64,000 nucleotides of DNA, from positions 1-64,000 of the forward strand of contig NZ_JAHBBD010000010.1 in the NCBI RefSeq assembly GCF_019331775.1, written 5' to 3'. A program made the translations under genes and the position numbers. This stretch comes from Bifidobacterium phasiani. GTDB lineage: Bacteria > Actinomycetota > Actinomycetes > Actinomycetales > Bifidobacteriaceae. The notes under the pieces are model-generated. The model did no database searches. It worked only from the letters and a program-made list of their open reading frames with translations, and was not told the DNA's origin. Each line of letters begins with the position of its first letter. Position 1 is the first letter of the stretch. This document shows, in pieces, positions 27,195-38,135 of the stretch.

Positions 27195-27216
27195 AAACGA
27201 TGAAGAAATCGTTAAT
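27195..27216 (-). promoter_or_regulatory. Candidate autoregulatory site upstream of the VanR-like gene
   Basis: AAACGATGAAG (27195-27205) followed directly by AAATCGTTAAT (27206-27216), matching the 11-bp units at 24853-24885. It overlaps the end of tsaE, 140 bp upstream of the regulator start. Confidence 0.5.
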
Positions 27217-27826
27217 ATCGGCCCGAGCGGTCGCTTCCGGCCGCCCCCGTCACGGGGGGCATCGCCGCGAGACGGGCCGACCAGTCGCCGCCGCAGGGCA
27301 CGAGCGTGACGAGCCGCACGCCGTCGCCGGTCAGCTCGCCGTCGGCCTGCCCGTCGCGGTCCCCGGCGGGCAGGGGCCGGTCGATGTGGATCTCGAGGCG
27401 TTCGGGCGCCAGCGCGGCGGCCATCTGCTCGCCCCATTCCATCAGCACCACGGTGTCCTCGCCCGGGGCCTCCAGCTCCTCGTCCAGGCCGAGCGATTCG
27501 AGCTCGTCGAGCAGGCGGCCTACCGCGTCCTGGCCGGGCGCGTACGCGTGGCCGCCGAGGCGGTAGGCGTCCACATGCACCAGGTGCGCGCGCCGGCCGT
27601 CCGCGAACCGGCCGTCGAGCTCGCGGGCGATCGTGAACGTCGGCGAGACGATCGGCCCCTCGATGCCCAGGCCGGCGCCGAATCCCTGGGCGAAGGTGGT
27701 CTTGCCGGCGCCGAGCGGCCCCGACAGCAGGATCACGTCGCCGCCGCGCACCAGGCGGGCCAGGTGCTCGCCGAGCCGGCGCATGTCGCGGGATGCGGGG
27801 ATCGAGATGGGTGTGTCAGCGGCCAT
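27212..27826 (-). CDS. tsaE: tRNA threonylcarbamoyladenosine biosynthesis ATPase TsaE
   Basis: 204-aa P-loop ATPase needed for TsaB/TsaD turnover in t6A formation. Walker A in LSGPLGAGKTTFAQG (about residues 35-49), the SPTFTIARE switch region and LVHVDAYRLGG are typical. An extension of about 40 residues follows the usual end (HIDRPLPAGDRDGQADGE). AAGGAGG lies 4 nt before the ATG. It is cotranscribed with holA-comEC-comEA by position, and is separated from tsaB by the VanRS-like genes and the carboxypeptidase. Confidence 0.92.
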   Translation of the reverse strand: MAADTPISIPASRDMRRLGEHLARLVRGGDVILLSGPLGAGKTTFAQGFGAGLGIEGPIVSPTFTIARELDGRFADGRRAHLVHVDAYRLGGHAYAPGQDAVGRLLDELESLGLDEELEAPGEDTVVLMEWGEQMAAALAPERLEIHIDRPLPAGDRDGQADGELTGDGVRLVTLVPCGGDWSARLAAMPPVTGAAGSDRSGRY

Positions 27827-27906
27827 GCCGCCCTCCTTGTGTCCGTGGTGTCCTGTGCCGCCGCGTTCCGTCTGAGCGATGCGCGGCGGGCCGCCGTGGC
27901 CGCGCC

Positions 27907-28887
27907 TTATTCGGCGCCCTTGCGGCTGATGAGGATGATGCTGCGCTCCAGCGCGTACACCGGGTCGCCGCCGTTGGTCTTGCTCTGCTCGTCCGCCCAC
28001 GCCAGGGTCCGGATGCACCGGCTCAGGCCGGCCGAGGTCCATCCGCCGAGCTGGCGGGTCGCGTTCTTGAGCACCCAGGGGTTCGTCTTGGCCTCGGCCT
28101 GCGAGATGACGCCCGATCGCACGGCGGAGGCCTTCGCCAGGGTGCGCAGCTTCATCGCGAGCGCGCCGATCAGGGCGATCGGCTCGGTGCCCTGTTCGAC
28201 GGCCGAGCGCATCGCGACGATGGCCTCGGCGGTCCGCCCCTCCATCGCCTTGTCGGCCACGGCGAACCCGGTGACCTGCGGGTTGGCGGTCAGGTACTGG
28301 TTCACGCGGTCCAGGCCGATCGGATCGTCGTCGAAGTCGAAGCACAGCTGCCCGCACATCGCCGCGAGCTCGCCGGTCCGGTCGCCGAGCACGGCGACCA
28401 GCTGCTGGGCGGCCATCGGCTCGACGCGCCGGCCGCGGCGTTCGAACTGCTGCATGACGAAGTTCAGCCTGGCGTCCGCCTTCTTCAGGTCGGGCACGTC
28501 CTGGCGGCGGGCGCCTGCCCTGAGCAGCTGGTCGACGACGCGCTTGCCCTTGACGCCGCCCTCGTGCTGGGCGATGACGACGGCTCCGGCGGCCGCGGGG
28601 TCCTTGCCCGCCTGGCGGCAGTACGCGACCATCGCCTCGGCGAGCTTCTCGTCGGCGTTCTGCAGGTTGGACACGACGACGATGGCCGCGTCGCTGAGCA
28701 GGGACGGGCTGACGGCCTCGTCGAAGGCGTAGCGGTCCGCGTCGGTGGCGTCGAGCTCCACGGTCTCGGCGTCCGGCCGGCGCCGTTCCGCGGCGTCGCG
28801 CAGGTCGCGCACGGTCTGCGCGTTGAGGTAGGCGTCGCCGCCGAAGACGATGTGGAACGGCGCGTCGGCCGATGGGCGTTGTGGCAT
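27907..28887 (-). CDS. holA: DNA polymerase III subunit delta
   Basis: 326-aa clamp-loader delta subunit. The layout FHIVFGGDAYLNAQTVRDL ... VVVVSNLQNADEKL ... NQYLTANPQVTGFAVADKAMEGR ... WVLKNATRQLGGWTSAGLSRCI is typical of actinobacterial HolA. It acts in the replisome to load the beta clamp. The ATG at 28887 gives the usual N-terminus; a TTG ten codons earlier (28917) is also possible. No strong ribosome-binding site for either. It follows comEC, the common bacterial order. Confidence 0.9.
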   Translation of the reverse strand: MPQRPSADAPFHIVFGGDAYLNAQTVRDLRDAAERRRPDAETVELDATDADRYAFDEAVSPSLLSDAAIVVVSNLQNADEKLAEAMVAYCRQAGKDPAAAGAVVIAQHEGGVKGKRVVDQLLRAGARRQDVPDLKKADARLNFVMQQFERRGRRVEPMAAQQLVAVLGDRTGELAAMCGQLCFDFDDDPIGLDRVNQYLTANPQVTGFAVADKAMEGRTAEAIVAMRSAVEQGTEPIALIGALAMKLRTLAKASAVRSGVISQAEAKTNPWVLKNATRQLGGWTSAGLSRCIRTLAWADEQSKTNGGDPVYALERSIILISRKGAE

Positions 28888-29039
28888 ACTGTTCAATCTC
28901 TTAGCATCGCTGGACAAACCGGCCGACGGCGAACGCCGGGCATGACGGCGCCGGCTCTACGGCGCCCCGGCGTCGGCGCGCCCGACGGCGTGCGTCGGCG
29001 CATCCGGTGACGGGCGCCGGCCACGGCGTCCGCCGGTCG

Positions 29040-31118
29040 TCATCGCGGCCCGTCCCGTCCGCCGCCGTCGCCCGGCGCGCCGCGGCCGGGACCCGCCCAT
29101 GACCCGAAGGCGTCCGGGGTCTGCCGCCACCACAGCGCCGCGCGTGCGCGCCATCCGTCCCAGCGGCGCCACCGTTCGCCGACCGGTGCGACGGGCGTGC
29201 CGCCGGACTCCGCCGGATCGAGGGGGTCGACGGGGTCGGCGGGGCGGACCAGCAGGCGCGCCCCCGCCGCGACCGCGACGCATGCGCACGCCTCGACGGC
29301 CAGGACGAGCATCGCCCCGGGCACGCCGTCCGCCCAGGGCAGCGTCGCATGACCGTCGTCGGCCAGCCAGGCCGCGCACCGGTCCATGACGTGCGTGCCG
29401 CAGCCGGCCAGCCATGCCAGCGCGGCCCCGAGCTCGACGCTGAGCGGACTGGCCAGCAGCGCGGCCAGCCCAGCCAGCGTGGACAGGCCGACGACCGGCG
29501 CGACGACGAGGTTCGCGGGCACGGACATCAGCGGTATCCGCGGGTCCATCAGCACCTGCACCGGCAGGGTGCACAGCTGGGCCGACACGCTCACGCCCAC
29601 GGCCTCGGCCACGGCGCGGGGCAGCGCACGCCCCAGCATGCCGCCGATCGCCGGCCCGAACGCCGTGATGCCGAACACGGCGGCGCACGACAGCGCGAAG
29701 CCGAAGCTGCGCGACATCGCCGGGCGTACGGCCAGCACGACGACGACCGTCCAGCACAGCGCGCTCATGGCCTGCGGGCGCCGGCCGACCGCGCGGGCCG
29801 CGATGCCGAACAGCCCCATGACCACGGAGCGCAGCACGGAGTCCGACGGGTACACGAGCGCGGCCAGCGCCGCGTATCCGAGCGCCGTGGCGGCCGCGAC
29901 GACGCCGCGCGGGGCCAGCGCCCACGCGCACAGGCGCCGGATCAGCGCGGCCGCCAGCGCGAAGTGCCCTCCCGAGACGGCCATCAGGTGCATGATGCCG
30001 GATTGCCGGAAGCGCCGCTCCAGCTGCGCGCCATAGGCCGCGTCCACCGCCACGGCGGATCCGTCTCGCATGGCGACGTGGTCCTGGCCGAGCACGCCGA
30101 GCGTCAGGCCGGGCACCAGCGCGCGCCCCTGGTCCGACAGCCCGGAGCACGCCTCGAAGAACGCCGCGTGCATCGCCGCCACCGTGCGCGCCGCCGGCCC
30201 CGGCTCCCGGATGATGCGCGGCGGCGCATCGCCGATGACAAGCCAGACGCCGCCATCGTCGAACGCCGAGGTTCGCAGCGTGCCGGATGCGCGCATCGTC
30301 GCGCCGCGGACCAGCGCCGGGCATGCCGCGCCGTCCGCGAGCACGCGCACCGATGCCGTCGACGGCAGCGTCGCGCCGTCGGCGTCCAGTGCCAGCATCC
30401 GCGCCTCGGCCTGGCAGTCCGAGCCGCGGACGGCCGAAGCGACGACCGGGTCGGCCACGCGGAGGGTCGCGTCGACCGTCGCCGGTCCGTCACGCGCGTG
30501 CACGGCGGCCGGGTCGCGCCACGCCGCAGCATCGGCGCACCATGCGGCCGTGCCGGCCATCAGCGCGGCGCATATCGGCACCGTCAGCGTCGAGGCCGCG
30601 ACGGCGAGAACACGGGCGCGCCCGCACGCGGACGCCGGGTCGCGTCTGCGGCGCATCAGCGCCGTCATCGCCGTCACCGCCGCCATCGCCACGGCCATGC
30701 CGACGACGAGCGCCAGCGCGGTCGCGACCGGCGGCATCGAAGCCGTCACACCGCCGACGGTCGCGATTGTGTCCGCGGGGACGGCCGAGCCCATGGATGC
30801 CGCCGCATTTACGGCCGTCGTCGCGCCATCGGTGCGCGCAATGGTGTCCGCGGGGACGGCCGGGCTCGCAGGTACCACCGTGCCTGTGGCCGCCATCGCA
30901 TCCGTGGGAGCCGCCGTATTCGAGAACGCCGCCGCATCCGCGGCCGCCATGCCCGTCGGCGCCGCAGCCGCGGCCGGCCCGTCCGGCGTCCGTGCCGCGC
31001 GGCCGCCGTTCATCATCAGGTCGAACATGCGGTGCGCCGCCAGACTCGCCGCCCAGGCCGCCGCGGCGGCGGCCAGCATGCGGCGGTCGCGGCCGCCGCA
31101 CTCCCCCGTCATGATCAT
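29040..31118 (-). CDS. comEC: ComEC/Rec2-type DNA uptake channel protein
   Basis: 692-aa polytopic membrane protein. The Competence-domain core (about residues 340-610) has SGIMHLMAVSGGHFALAAAL, YPSDSVLRSVVMG and PANLVVAPVVGLSTLAGL, matching ComEC. The N-terminal half contains an OB-like region (about 215-320) and an Ala-rich low-complexity insert (about 45-125) with repeats such as AVPADTIA. No C-terminal metallo-beta-lactamase domain is present; the protein ends in a Pro/Gly/Arg tail. The first ATG overlaps the comEA TGA (ATGA). Confidence 0.88.
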   Translation of the reverse strand: MIMTGECGGRDRRMLAAAAAAWAASLAAHRMFDLMMNGGRAARTPDGPAAAAAPTGMAAADAAAFSNTAAPTDAMAATGTVVPASPAVPADTIARTDGATTAVNAAASMGSAVPADTIATVGGVTASMPPVATALALVVGMAVAMAAVTAMTALMRRRRDPASACGRARVLAVAASTLTVPICAALMAGTAAWCADAAAWRDPAAVHARDGPATVDATLRVADPVVASAVRGSDCQAEARMLALDADGATLPSTASVRVLADGAACPALVRGATMRASGTLRTSAFDDGGVWLVIGDAPPRIIREPGPAARTVAAMHAAFFEACSGLSDQGRALVPGLTLGVLGQDHVAMRDGSAVAVDAAYGAQLERRFRQSGIMHLMAVSGGHFALAAALIRRLCAWALAPRGVVAAATALGYAALAALVYPSDSVLRSVVMGLFGIAARAVGRRPQAMSALCWTVVVVLAVRPAMSRSFGFALSCAAVFGITAFGPAIGGMLGRALPRAVAEAVGVSVSAQLCTLPVQVLMDPRIPLMSVPANLVVAPVVGLSTLAGLAALLASPLSVELGAALAWLAGCGTHVMDRCAAWLADDGHATLPWADGVPGAMLVLAVEACACVAVAAGARLLVRPADPVDPLDPAESGGTPVAPVGERWRRWDGWRARAALWWRQTPDAFGSWAGPGRGAPGDGGGRDGPR

Positions 31119-32119
31119 CGCACCACCACCTGCGGCCGCATGCGCTCCAGCGTCTTGGGGCCGATGCCGCTGACGTCGAGCAGCTGGTCGACCGAGGTGA
31201 AGCGGCCGATCGCCGCGCGATGCTCGATGATGCGGCCGGCGATCACGGGGCCGACCCCGGTGATGGCGTCCAGCTCGGCCAGGCCGGCCGTGTTCAGGTC
31301 GATCGGCGCCGTCGCCGTCCGCCCGGCCGCGGCATCCGCCCCGACGGCTCCCTGGGCCGGCGAATCGCCGCCGGCGTTCCCGTCCGCCGACGGTTCCCCG
31401 CCCGGCGGCGCGTCCTGCGTCGCGGGCGTGCCGCTCCCCTCCGGCGGCGTCGATGCGGCGCCGGCATCCGCCGCTTCACCGGCATCCTCGCCTCCACCGG
31501 GCCCCGACATATCGCCATCCGCGGCGTCGGCATCCACCTGGTCCCGAGACTCCCCCGCCCCGGAGCCTGCCGTCGACAAGGCCGACGCCCCATCCAGCGC
31601 CGCGTAGTTCAGCGACTGCTGCACGAGCATGGTCAGGCTGGCGCACAGCGCGCAGGCCAGCAGCAGCACGGCGGCCAGCGCATGCACCGGGCGGAACGAC
31701 CAGCGCGGCACCCGACGCCGCGACGCCGCGGCCATGGCTCCGCCGGCCGTAGCGCCGGCCCCGGCCATGGCTTGAGCCGTGGCCGGGGCCTCGGCATCGC
31801 CGCCGCGCACCCCGGACAGCGACCGCGCCGTGGCCCGGCGCGCGGCGCCGCGCCCGCTCCCGCCCGGATGCGCCGTCGCGCCGTTCGCCCGCACCGCGGC
31901 GACGGCCCGCATCCCGTCATCCGGCCGCGCTCCAGCACCAAGCCGCGCCTCGTCGCCGAGCCGCGCACCGCCACCAAACCGCGCCCCGACGGCGGGGCGT
32001 GCGCCCCCGCCACGAAGCGCGCCGCCCGGGCGCGTCCCATACACCGCGGCGCCACGCCGCCCCAACGCCAGCGCGTGCAGCCGCCGTTCGGCCGCACCGC
32101 CCTCCGATCGTCCGTTCAT
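31115..32119 (-). CDS. comEA: ComEA-like helix-hairpin-helix DNA-binding protein
   Basis: 334-aa membrane-anchored DNA-binding protein for DNA uptake. One membrane helix (about 144-166), an acidic Gly/Pro-rich spacer (about 185-270), then the ComEA HhH domain (272-334) with IDLNTAGLAELDAITGVG and the second hairpin SGIGPKTLERM. The ~140-residue Arg/Gly/Ala-rich cytoplasmic N-terminus is longer than usual for ComEA. Start MNGRSEGG was chosen for GGTGG just upstream; an ATG 6 codons earlier has no such site. Overlaps comEC by ATGA. Confidence 0.88.
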   Translation of the reverse strand: MNGRSEGGAAERRLHALALGRRGAAVYGTRPGGALRGGGARPAVGARFGGGARLGDEARLGAGARPDDGMRAVAAVRANGATAHPGGSGRGAARRATARSLSGVRGGDAEAPATAQAMAGAGATAGGAMAAASRRRVPRWSFRPVHALAAVLLLACALCASLTMLVQQSLNYAALDGASALSTAGSGAGESRDQVDADAADGDMSGPGGGEDAGEAADAGAASTPPEGSGTPATQDAPPGGEPSADGNAGGDSPAQGAVGADAAAGRTATAPIDLNTAGLAELDAITGVGPVIAGRIIEHRAAIGRFTSVDQLLDVSGIGPKTLERMRPQVVVR

Positions 32120-32166
32120 GCCACCACCCTGCGGCATGCCGGCATCCGGCGTCCAGCCGGGCGGGG

Positions 32167-32212
32167 CATTGTGGTCGAACGATGCCGGTTATCCACAATG
32201 CAGGCGTGTCGC
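32167..32212 (-). promoter_or_regulatory. Conserved upstream element of comEA (shared with the M23 gene)
   Basis: Plus-strand order: ATTGTGG (32168-32174), 18 nt, CCACAAT (32193-32199), GGCGTGTCGC (32203-32212). Includes TTATCCACA at 32189-32197. Compared with 13864-13910 there is one single-base gap and a few substitutions over about 46 positions. Confidence 0.7.
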
Positions 32213-32238
32213 GCCATGCGGCGGGACGCCTGCGACGG

Positions 32239-32278
32239 CGAAGCGCCGCGCCCCCGGATCGGGGTGCGCGGCGCTTCG
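32239..32278 (-). terminator. leuS terminator
   Basis: A 13-bp stem (32239-32251 with 32266-32278) with an additional 5-bp inner stem (CCCCG/CGGGG), about 20 nt after the leuS stop on the minus strand. Very stable; no clear U-tract. Confidence 0.7.
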
Positions 32279-32300
32279 CGGACGAGACGGCGGTGCCGGT

Positions 32301-35264
<2,964 letters not shown>

Positions 35265-35305
35265 AGACAAGGATTATTGCCACGCAACTGGACACTCGGG
35301 CCGTC

Positions 35306-36172
35306 TCATCCGTCCGACGGGACGTCGCGCATCGGCGCCGGCGCCTCGCCGGGGTCGTAGCCGGTCCCGGCGCGCAGCTCGGCGGCGCAGGCGTCCCAGG
35401 TGCCGTCGGCGACCATGGCCCGCAACGCCAGGGCGATGCGGTCGGCGAGTTCGTCGTCGCCGCCGCGCACCGCGACGCCGCGCCACGAGTCGGCGTAGGG
35501 CCGTCCGAGCGTGACGAGATAGCCCTCGCCGTGCTCGGCGGCGAACCCCGCCAGCACGGCGCCGTCGGCCGCGACCGCGTCGGCCTCGCCGATCATCAGC
35601 GCGGTGACGCACTGCGCGACGCTGTCTCGCTCCTGGATGGCCACGCCGGGCGCCGCCTCGCGCAGCGCCGTCGCCGCGGCGGCGCCGCGCGAGGTGCAGG
35701 CGACGCGCCCGTCCATCGACGACGCCGAGGCGATGTCGCCGGACTCGTCGCCGCGGATCAGCAGGTCGAGGCCGCCGGACAGGTAGGCGCCCGCGATCTC
35801 GACGTCGTCGGAGGCGGCGTCGGTGCCGTCGCCGACGGCGGCATAGCCCACCATGACGTCGACGACGCCCTCGTTGACGGCCCGGTCGCGCTCCGCCGCG
35901 TCGACCGGCACGTAGACGATCTGCTTGCGGGCGTACCCCAGGTCGCGGGCGATGTATTCGGCCACGTCGATGTCGAAGCCCTCGTACCCCTCGCCGCGCA
36001 GCACGGCGAGGCCCGGCTGGCCGCCCGGCACGCCGACGGTGAGCGCCGGGCCGACGGGCAGCTCGACGGCCGCCGTGCCGTCGGTCGCGCAGCCGGCCGC
36101 GGACGCCACGACGACGGCGCACAGCGCGGCCGCGGCGGTCCGGCGCGACGCCCGCATCGCGATCCCGGTCAT
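35306..36172 (-). CDS. Solute-binding lipoprotein (SBP_bac_3 / amino-acid-binding type)
   Basis: 288-aa lipoprotein: signal peptide with lipobox SAAGC (Cys about 28), then a type II periplasmic-binding fold: LTVGVPGGQPGLA, EGFDIDVAEYIARDLG, DVMVGYAAVGDGTD and GEADAVAADGAVLAGFA match the glutamine-binding-protein superfamily. No permease or ATPase gene is near. It begins by ATGA overlap with corA, so the two are translationally coupled even though no functional link is known. Confidence 0.82.
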   Translation of the reverse strand: MTGIAMRASRRTAAAALCAVVVASAAGCATDGTAAVELPVGPALTVGVPGGQPGLAVLRGEGYEGFDIDVAEYIARDLGYARKQIVYVPVDAAERDRAVNEGVVDVMVGYAAVGDGTDAASDDVEIAGAYLSGGLDLLIRGDESGDIASASSMDGRVACTSRGAAAATALREAAPGVAIQERDSVAQCVTALMIGEADAVAADGAVLAGFAAEHGEGYLVTLGRPYADSWRGVAVRGGDDELADRIALALRAMVADGTWDACAAELRAGTGYDPGEAPAPMRDVPSDG

Positions 36173-37119
36173 TTGAACATCTTCGAACGGGTCAGGAACC
36201 ACGTCACCAGCACGGCGAGCGCGATGGAGATCACCACGACGATGATGAAGCCCCACGGCTTGTCGGTCAGCGGCATGCCCATCATGCTGCCGTCGAAGTT
36301 CATGCCGTACATCGAGAAGATCAGGGTCGGGATCGACAGCGAGATCGAGATGATCGTGAAGATGCGCATCACGTTGTTCAGGTTGTTCGACACGATCGAG
36401 GCGAAGGCGTCGGTCATGTTCGCCAGAACGCCGCTGTAGATGTTCGCCATCTCGATGGCCTGCTTGTTCTCGGTGATGACGTCCTCGAGCAGGTCCTCGT
36501 CCTCCGGGTACTGCTTGATGCGGGCGAGCGTGGTGAGCTTCTCCATCACGATCTCGTTCGATTTGAGCGAGGTGGTGAAGTAGACCAAGGTCTTGCTCAG
36601 CTCGAGCAGCATCAGGATCTCCTTGTTCTGCATCGAGTGGCGCAGCTTGAGTTCGAGCTTGTCGCTCTCGCGGTCGATGATGCGCAGGTAGCGCAGGTAC
36701 ATCGTGGCGTTGCGGTACAGGATCTGCAGGATGAAGCGGGTCTTCATGTACGTGTTGAACCCGCGGATCGTGCCCTCCATGAACGGGTGGAGCACCGGGG
36801 TGTCCTGCATGCACACGGTGATGATCATGTTCTGGGTCACGATGATCGACAACGGGATCGTCTCGTACCAGTCGCGCCCGCCGCGCTCCTCGACGGTCGG
36901 GATGTCGACGATGATCATCGTGTAGTCGTCCTCGACGTCCACTCGCGAGCGCTCCTCGTCATCCAGCGGGGCGCGCAGGTCGGCCAGGTCGATGCCGGTC
37001 TCCTGGGCGACGGTGGCGAGCTCCACGTCGGTCGGCTCGGACAGGCATAGCCACGACCCGTTCTCCGGTTTACTGATCTGCTCCACCTGTCCGTTGATGG
37101 TGTTGAACATCCTCAACAT
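36169..37119 (-). CDS. corA: CorA-family divalent cation (magnesium) channel
   Basis: 316-aa protein with a cytoplasmic N-terminal domain, a long helical stalk (about 130-250) and two C-terminal membrane helices. The selectivity signature Y-G-M-N follows the first helix (IPTLIFSMYGMNF). The start MLRMFNTINGQVEQI follows AGGTGAGAG; the longer frame upstream is an Arg-rich, unsupported extension. Mg2+ is the usual substrate, though some CorA relatives carry Co2+ or Zn2+. No Mg-responsive leader was recognised. Confidence 0.9.
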   Translation of the reverse strand: MLRMFNTINGQVEQISKPENGSWLCLSEPTDVELATVAQETGIDLADLRAPLDDEERSRVDVEDDYTMIIVDIPTVEERGGRDWYETIPLSIIVTQNMIITVCMQDTPVLHPFMEGTIRGFNTYMKTRFILQILYRNATMYLRYLRIIDRESDKLELKLRHSMQNKEILMLLELSKTLVYFTTSLKSNEIVMEKLTTLARIKQYPEDEDLLEDVITENKQAIEMANIYSGVLANMTDAFASIVSNNLNNVMRIFTIISISLSIPTLIFSMYGMNFDGSMMGMPLTDKPWGFIIVVVISIALAVLVTWFLTRSKMFK

Positions 37120-37279
37120 GGCTCTCACCTGCCTTCCGTGCCGTATGTCGGTCCTTCGCCGCGCGGGTCGGCGCGCGGCGGCCGTCCGCCGGACGGCCCT
37201 CTCAAGGATAGACCCTGTCCCCCGACGTCGCGGCGCGGCGACGGCGATGTTCAACCGTTGTTCACGCCGCCGGCGAACG

Positions 37280-38104
37280 TCACACGATGGGTCTCCACAG
37301 CGGCATGCCGGGGCGGCGCAGCTCGGCGGGGCCGTTCTCCCAGTCGGCCGCGTCGGCGATGCGCGGGCCCTGGTTGTACTCCTCGAGCAGCCAGCCGATC
37401 GAGCCGTCGGCGCGGCGGCGGGGCGTCATGCGCGACCAGAACGCGTTGCGCATCGCCCCCAGCTCGCTGACGTCGTCGACGTCCATGCCCAGCAGGGTCT
37501 GGATGGTGGCGACGATCCACGAGCCGTGGCCGACGAGCATCAGCGTGGTCGTGCCGTCACCGTCGTGCGCCGCGACCAGCGAGCGCACCGCCTGCGCCCC
37601 GCGTTCGCCGAGCGCCCGGCGGCTCTCCACGCCGTAGGCGAGCTCGCCGCCGGTGTGGGCGCGCCACGAGGCGAAGGCCCGGGCGTCCATCTCGCGGATC
37701 TCCTCGCGGGTCATGCCCTCCCACCGGCCGAAGCTGCGTTCGCGCAGCCGCTCGTCCGTGGCGACCTCCAGGCCGAGCAGGTCGGCGAAGGCGTGGGCCG
37801 TCTGCACGGCGCGGAACAGGTCGGAGGCGACGACGGTGAGCCGTCGGCAGGCCGCCGGGGCCTGGCGGTACTCGTCGATGTCGCTGCGCCGCGCGGCCCG
37901 CGGCCCCGGTTGGGCGAGCAGGCGCTCGTCCCGGGCGACTGCGGCGACCTTGGCCCAGTAGTAGCGCTGCGCCAGCTCGTAGGCGCTCTGGTCGGCCTGC
38001 CACTGGCCGACGATGTCCAGCGGGACGTCGATCTGCCCCTGCATGCGCCTGGCCAGGTTGAACGTGGTGCGCCCGTGGCGCATGAACAGCACTTCGTCGA
38101 TCAA
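37280..38104 (-). CDS. Histidine phosphatase family protein
   Basis: 274-aa cytoplasmic phosphatase of the phosphoglycerate mutase-like superfamily. The catalytic RHG is in EVLFMRHGRTTFN (His 9), followed by RMQGQIDVPLD; the second catalytic His lies in LMLVGHGSWIV (about 193). An insertion of about 25 residues (LLAQPGPRAARRSDIDEYR) sits after residue 60. Translation begins at TTG 38104, 7 nt after GGAGG. Its C-terminal pattern (EEYNQGPRIADAADWE) matches the paralogue at 59306-60007 (MEYNHGPAVADTPQWE). Substrate unknown. Confidence 0.88.
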   Translation of the reverse strand: MIDEVLFMRHGRTTFNLARRMQGQIDVPLDIVGQWQADQSAYELAQRYYWAKVAAVARDERLLAQPGPRAARRSDIDEYRQAPAACRRLTVVASDLFRAVQTAHAFADLLGLEVATDERLRERSFGRWEGMTREEIREMDARAFASWRAHTGGELAYGVESRRALGERGAQAVRSLVAAHDGDGTTTLMLVGHGSWIVATIQTLLGMDVDDVSELGAMRNAFWSRMTPRRRADGSIGWLLEEYNQGPRIADAADWENGPAELRRPGMPLWRPIV

Positions 38105-38135
38105 CGGTGTTCCTCCCGGTCTGCTTTGCCCGCCG

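Noticed and set aside
32120..32300. T-box or other riboswitch near leuS
   Set aside because: This is the 3' side of leuS (minus strand). The leuS 5' side has no leader at all, so no T-box is possible there.
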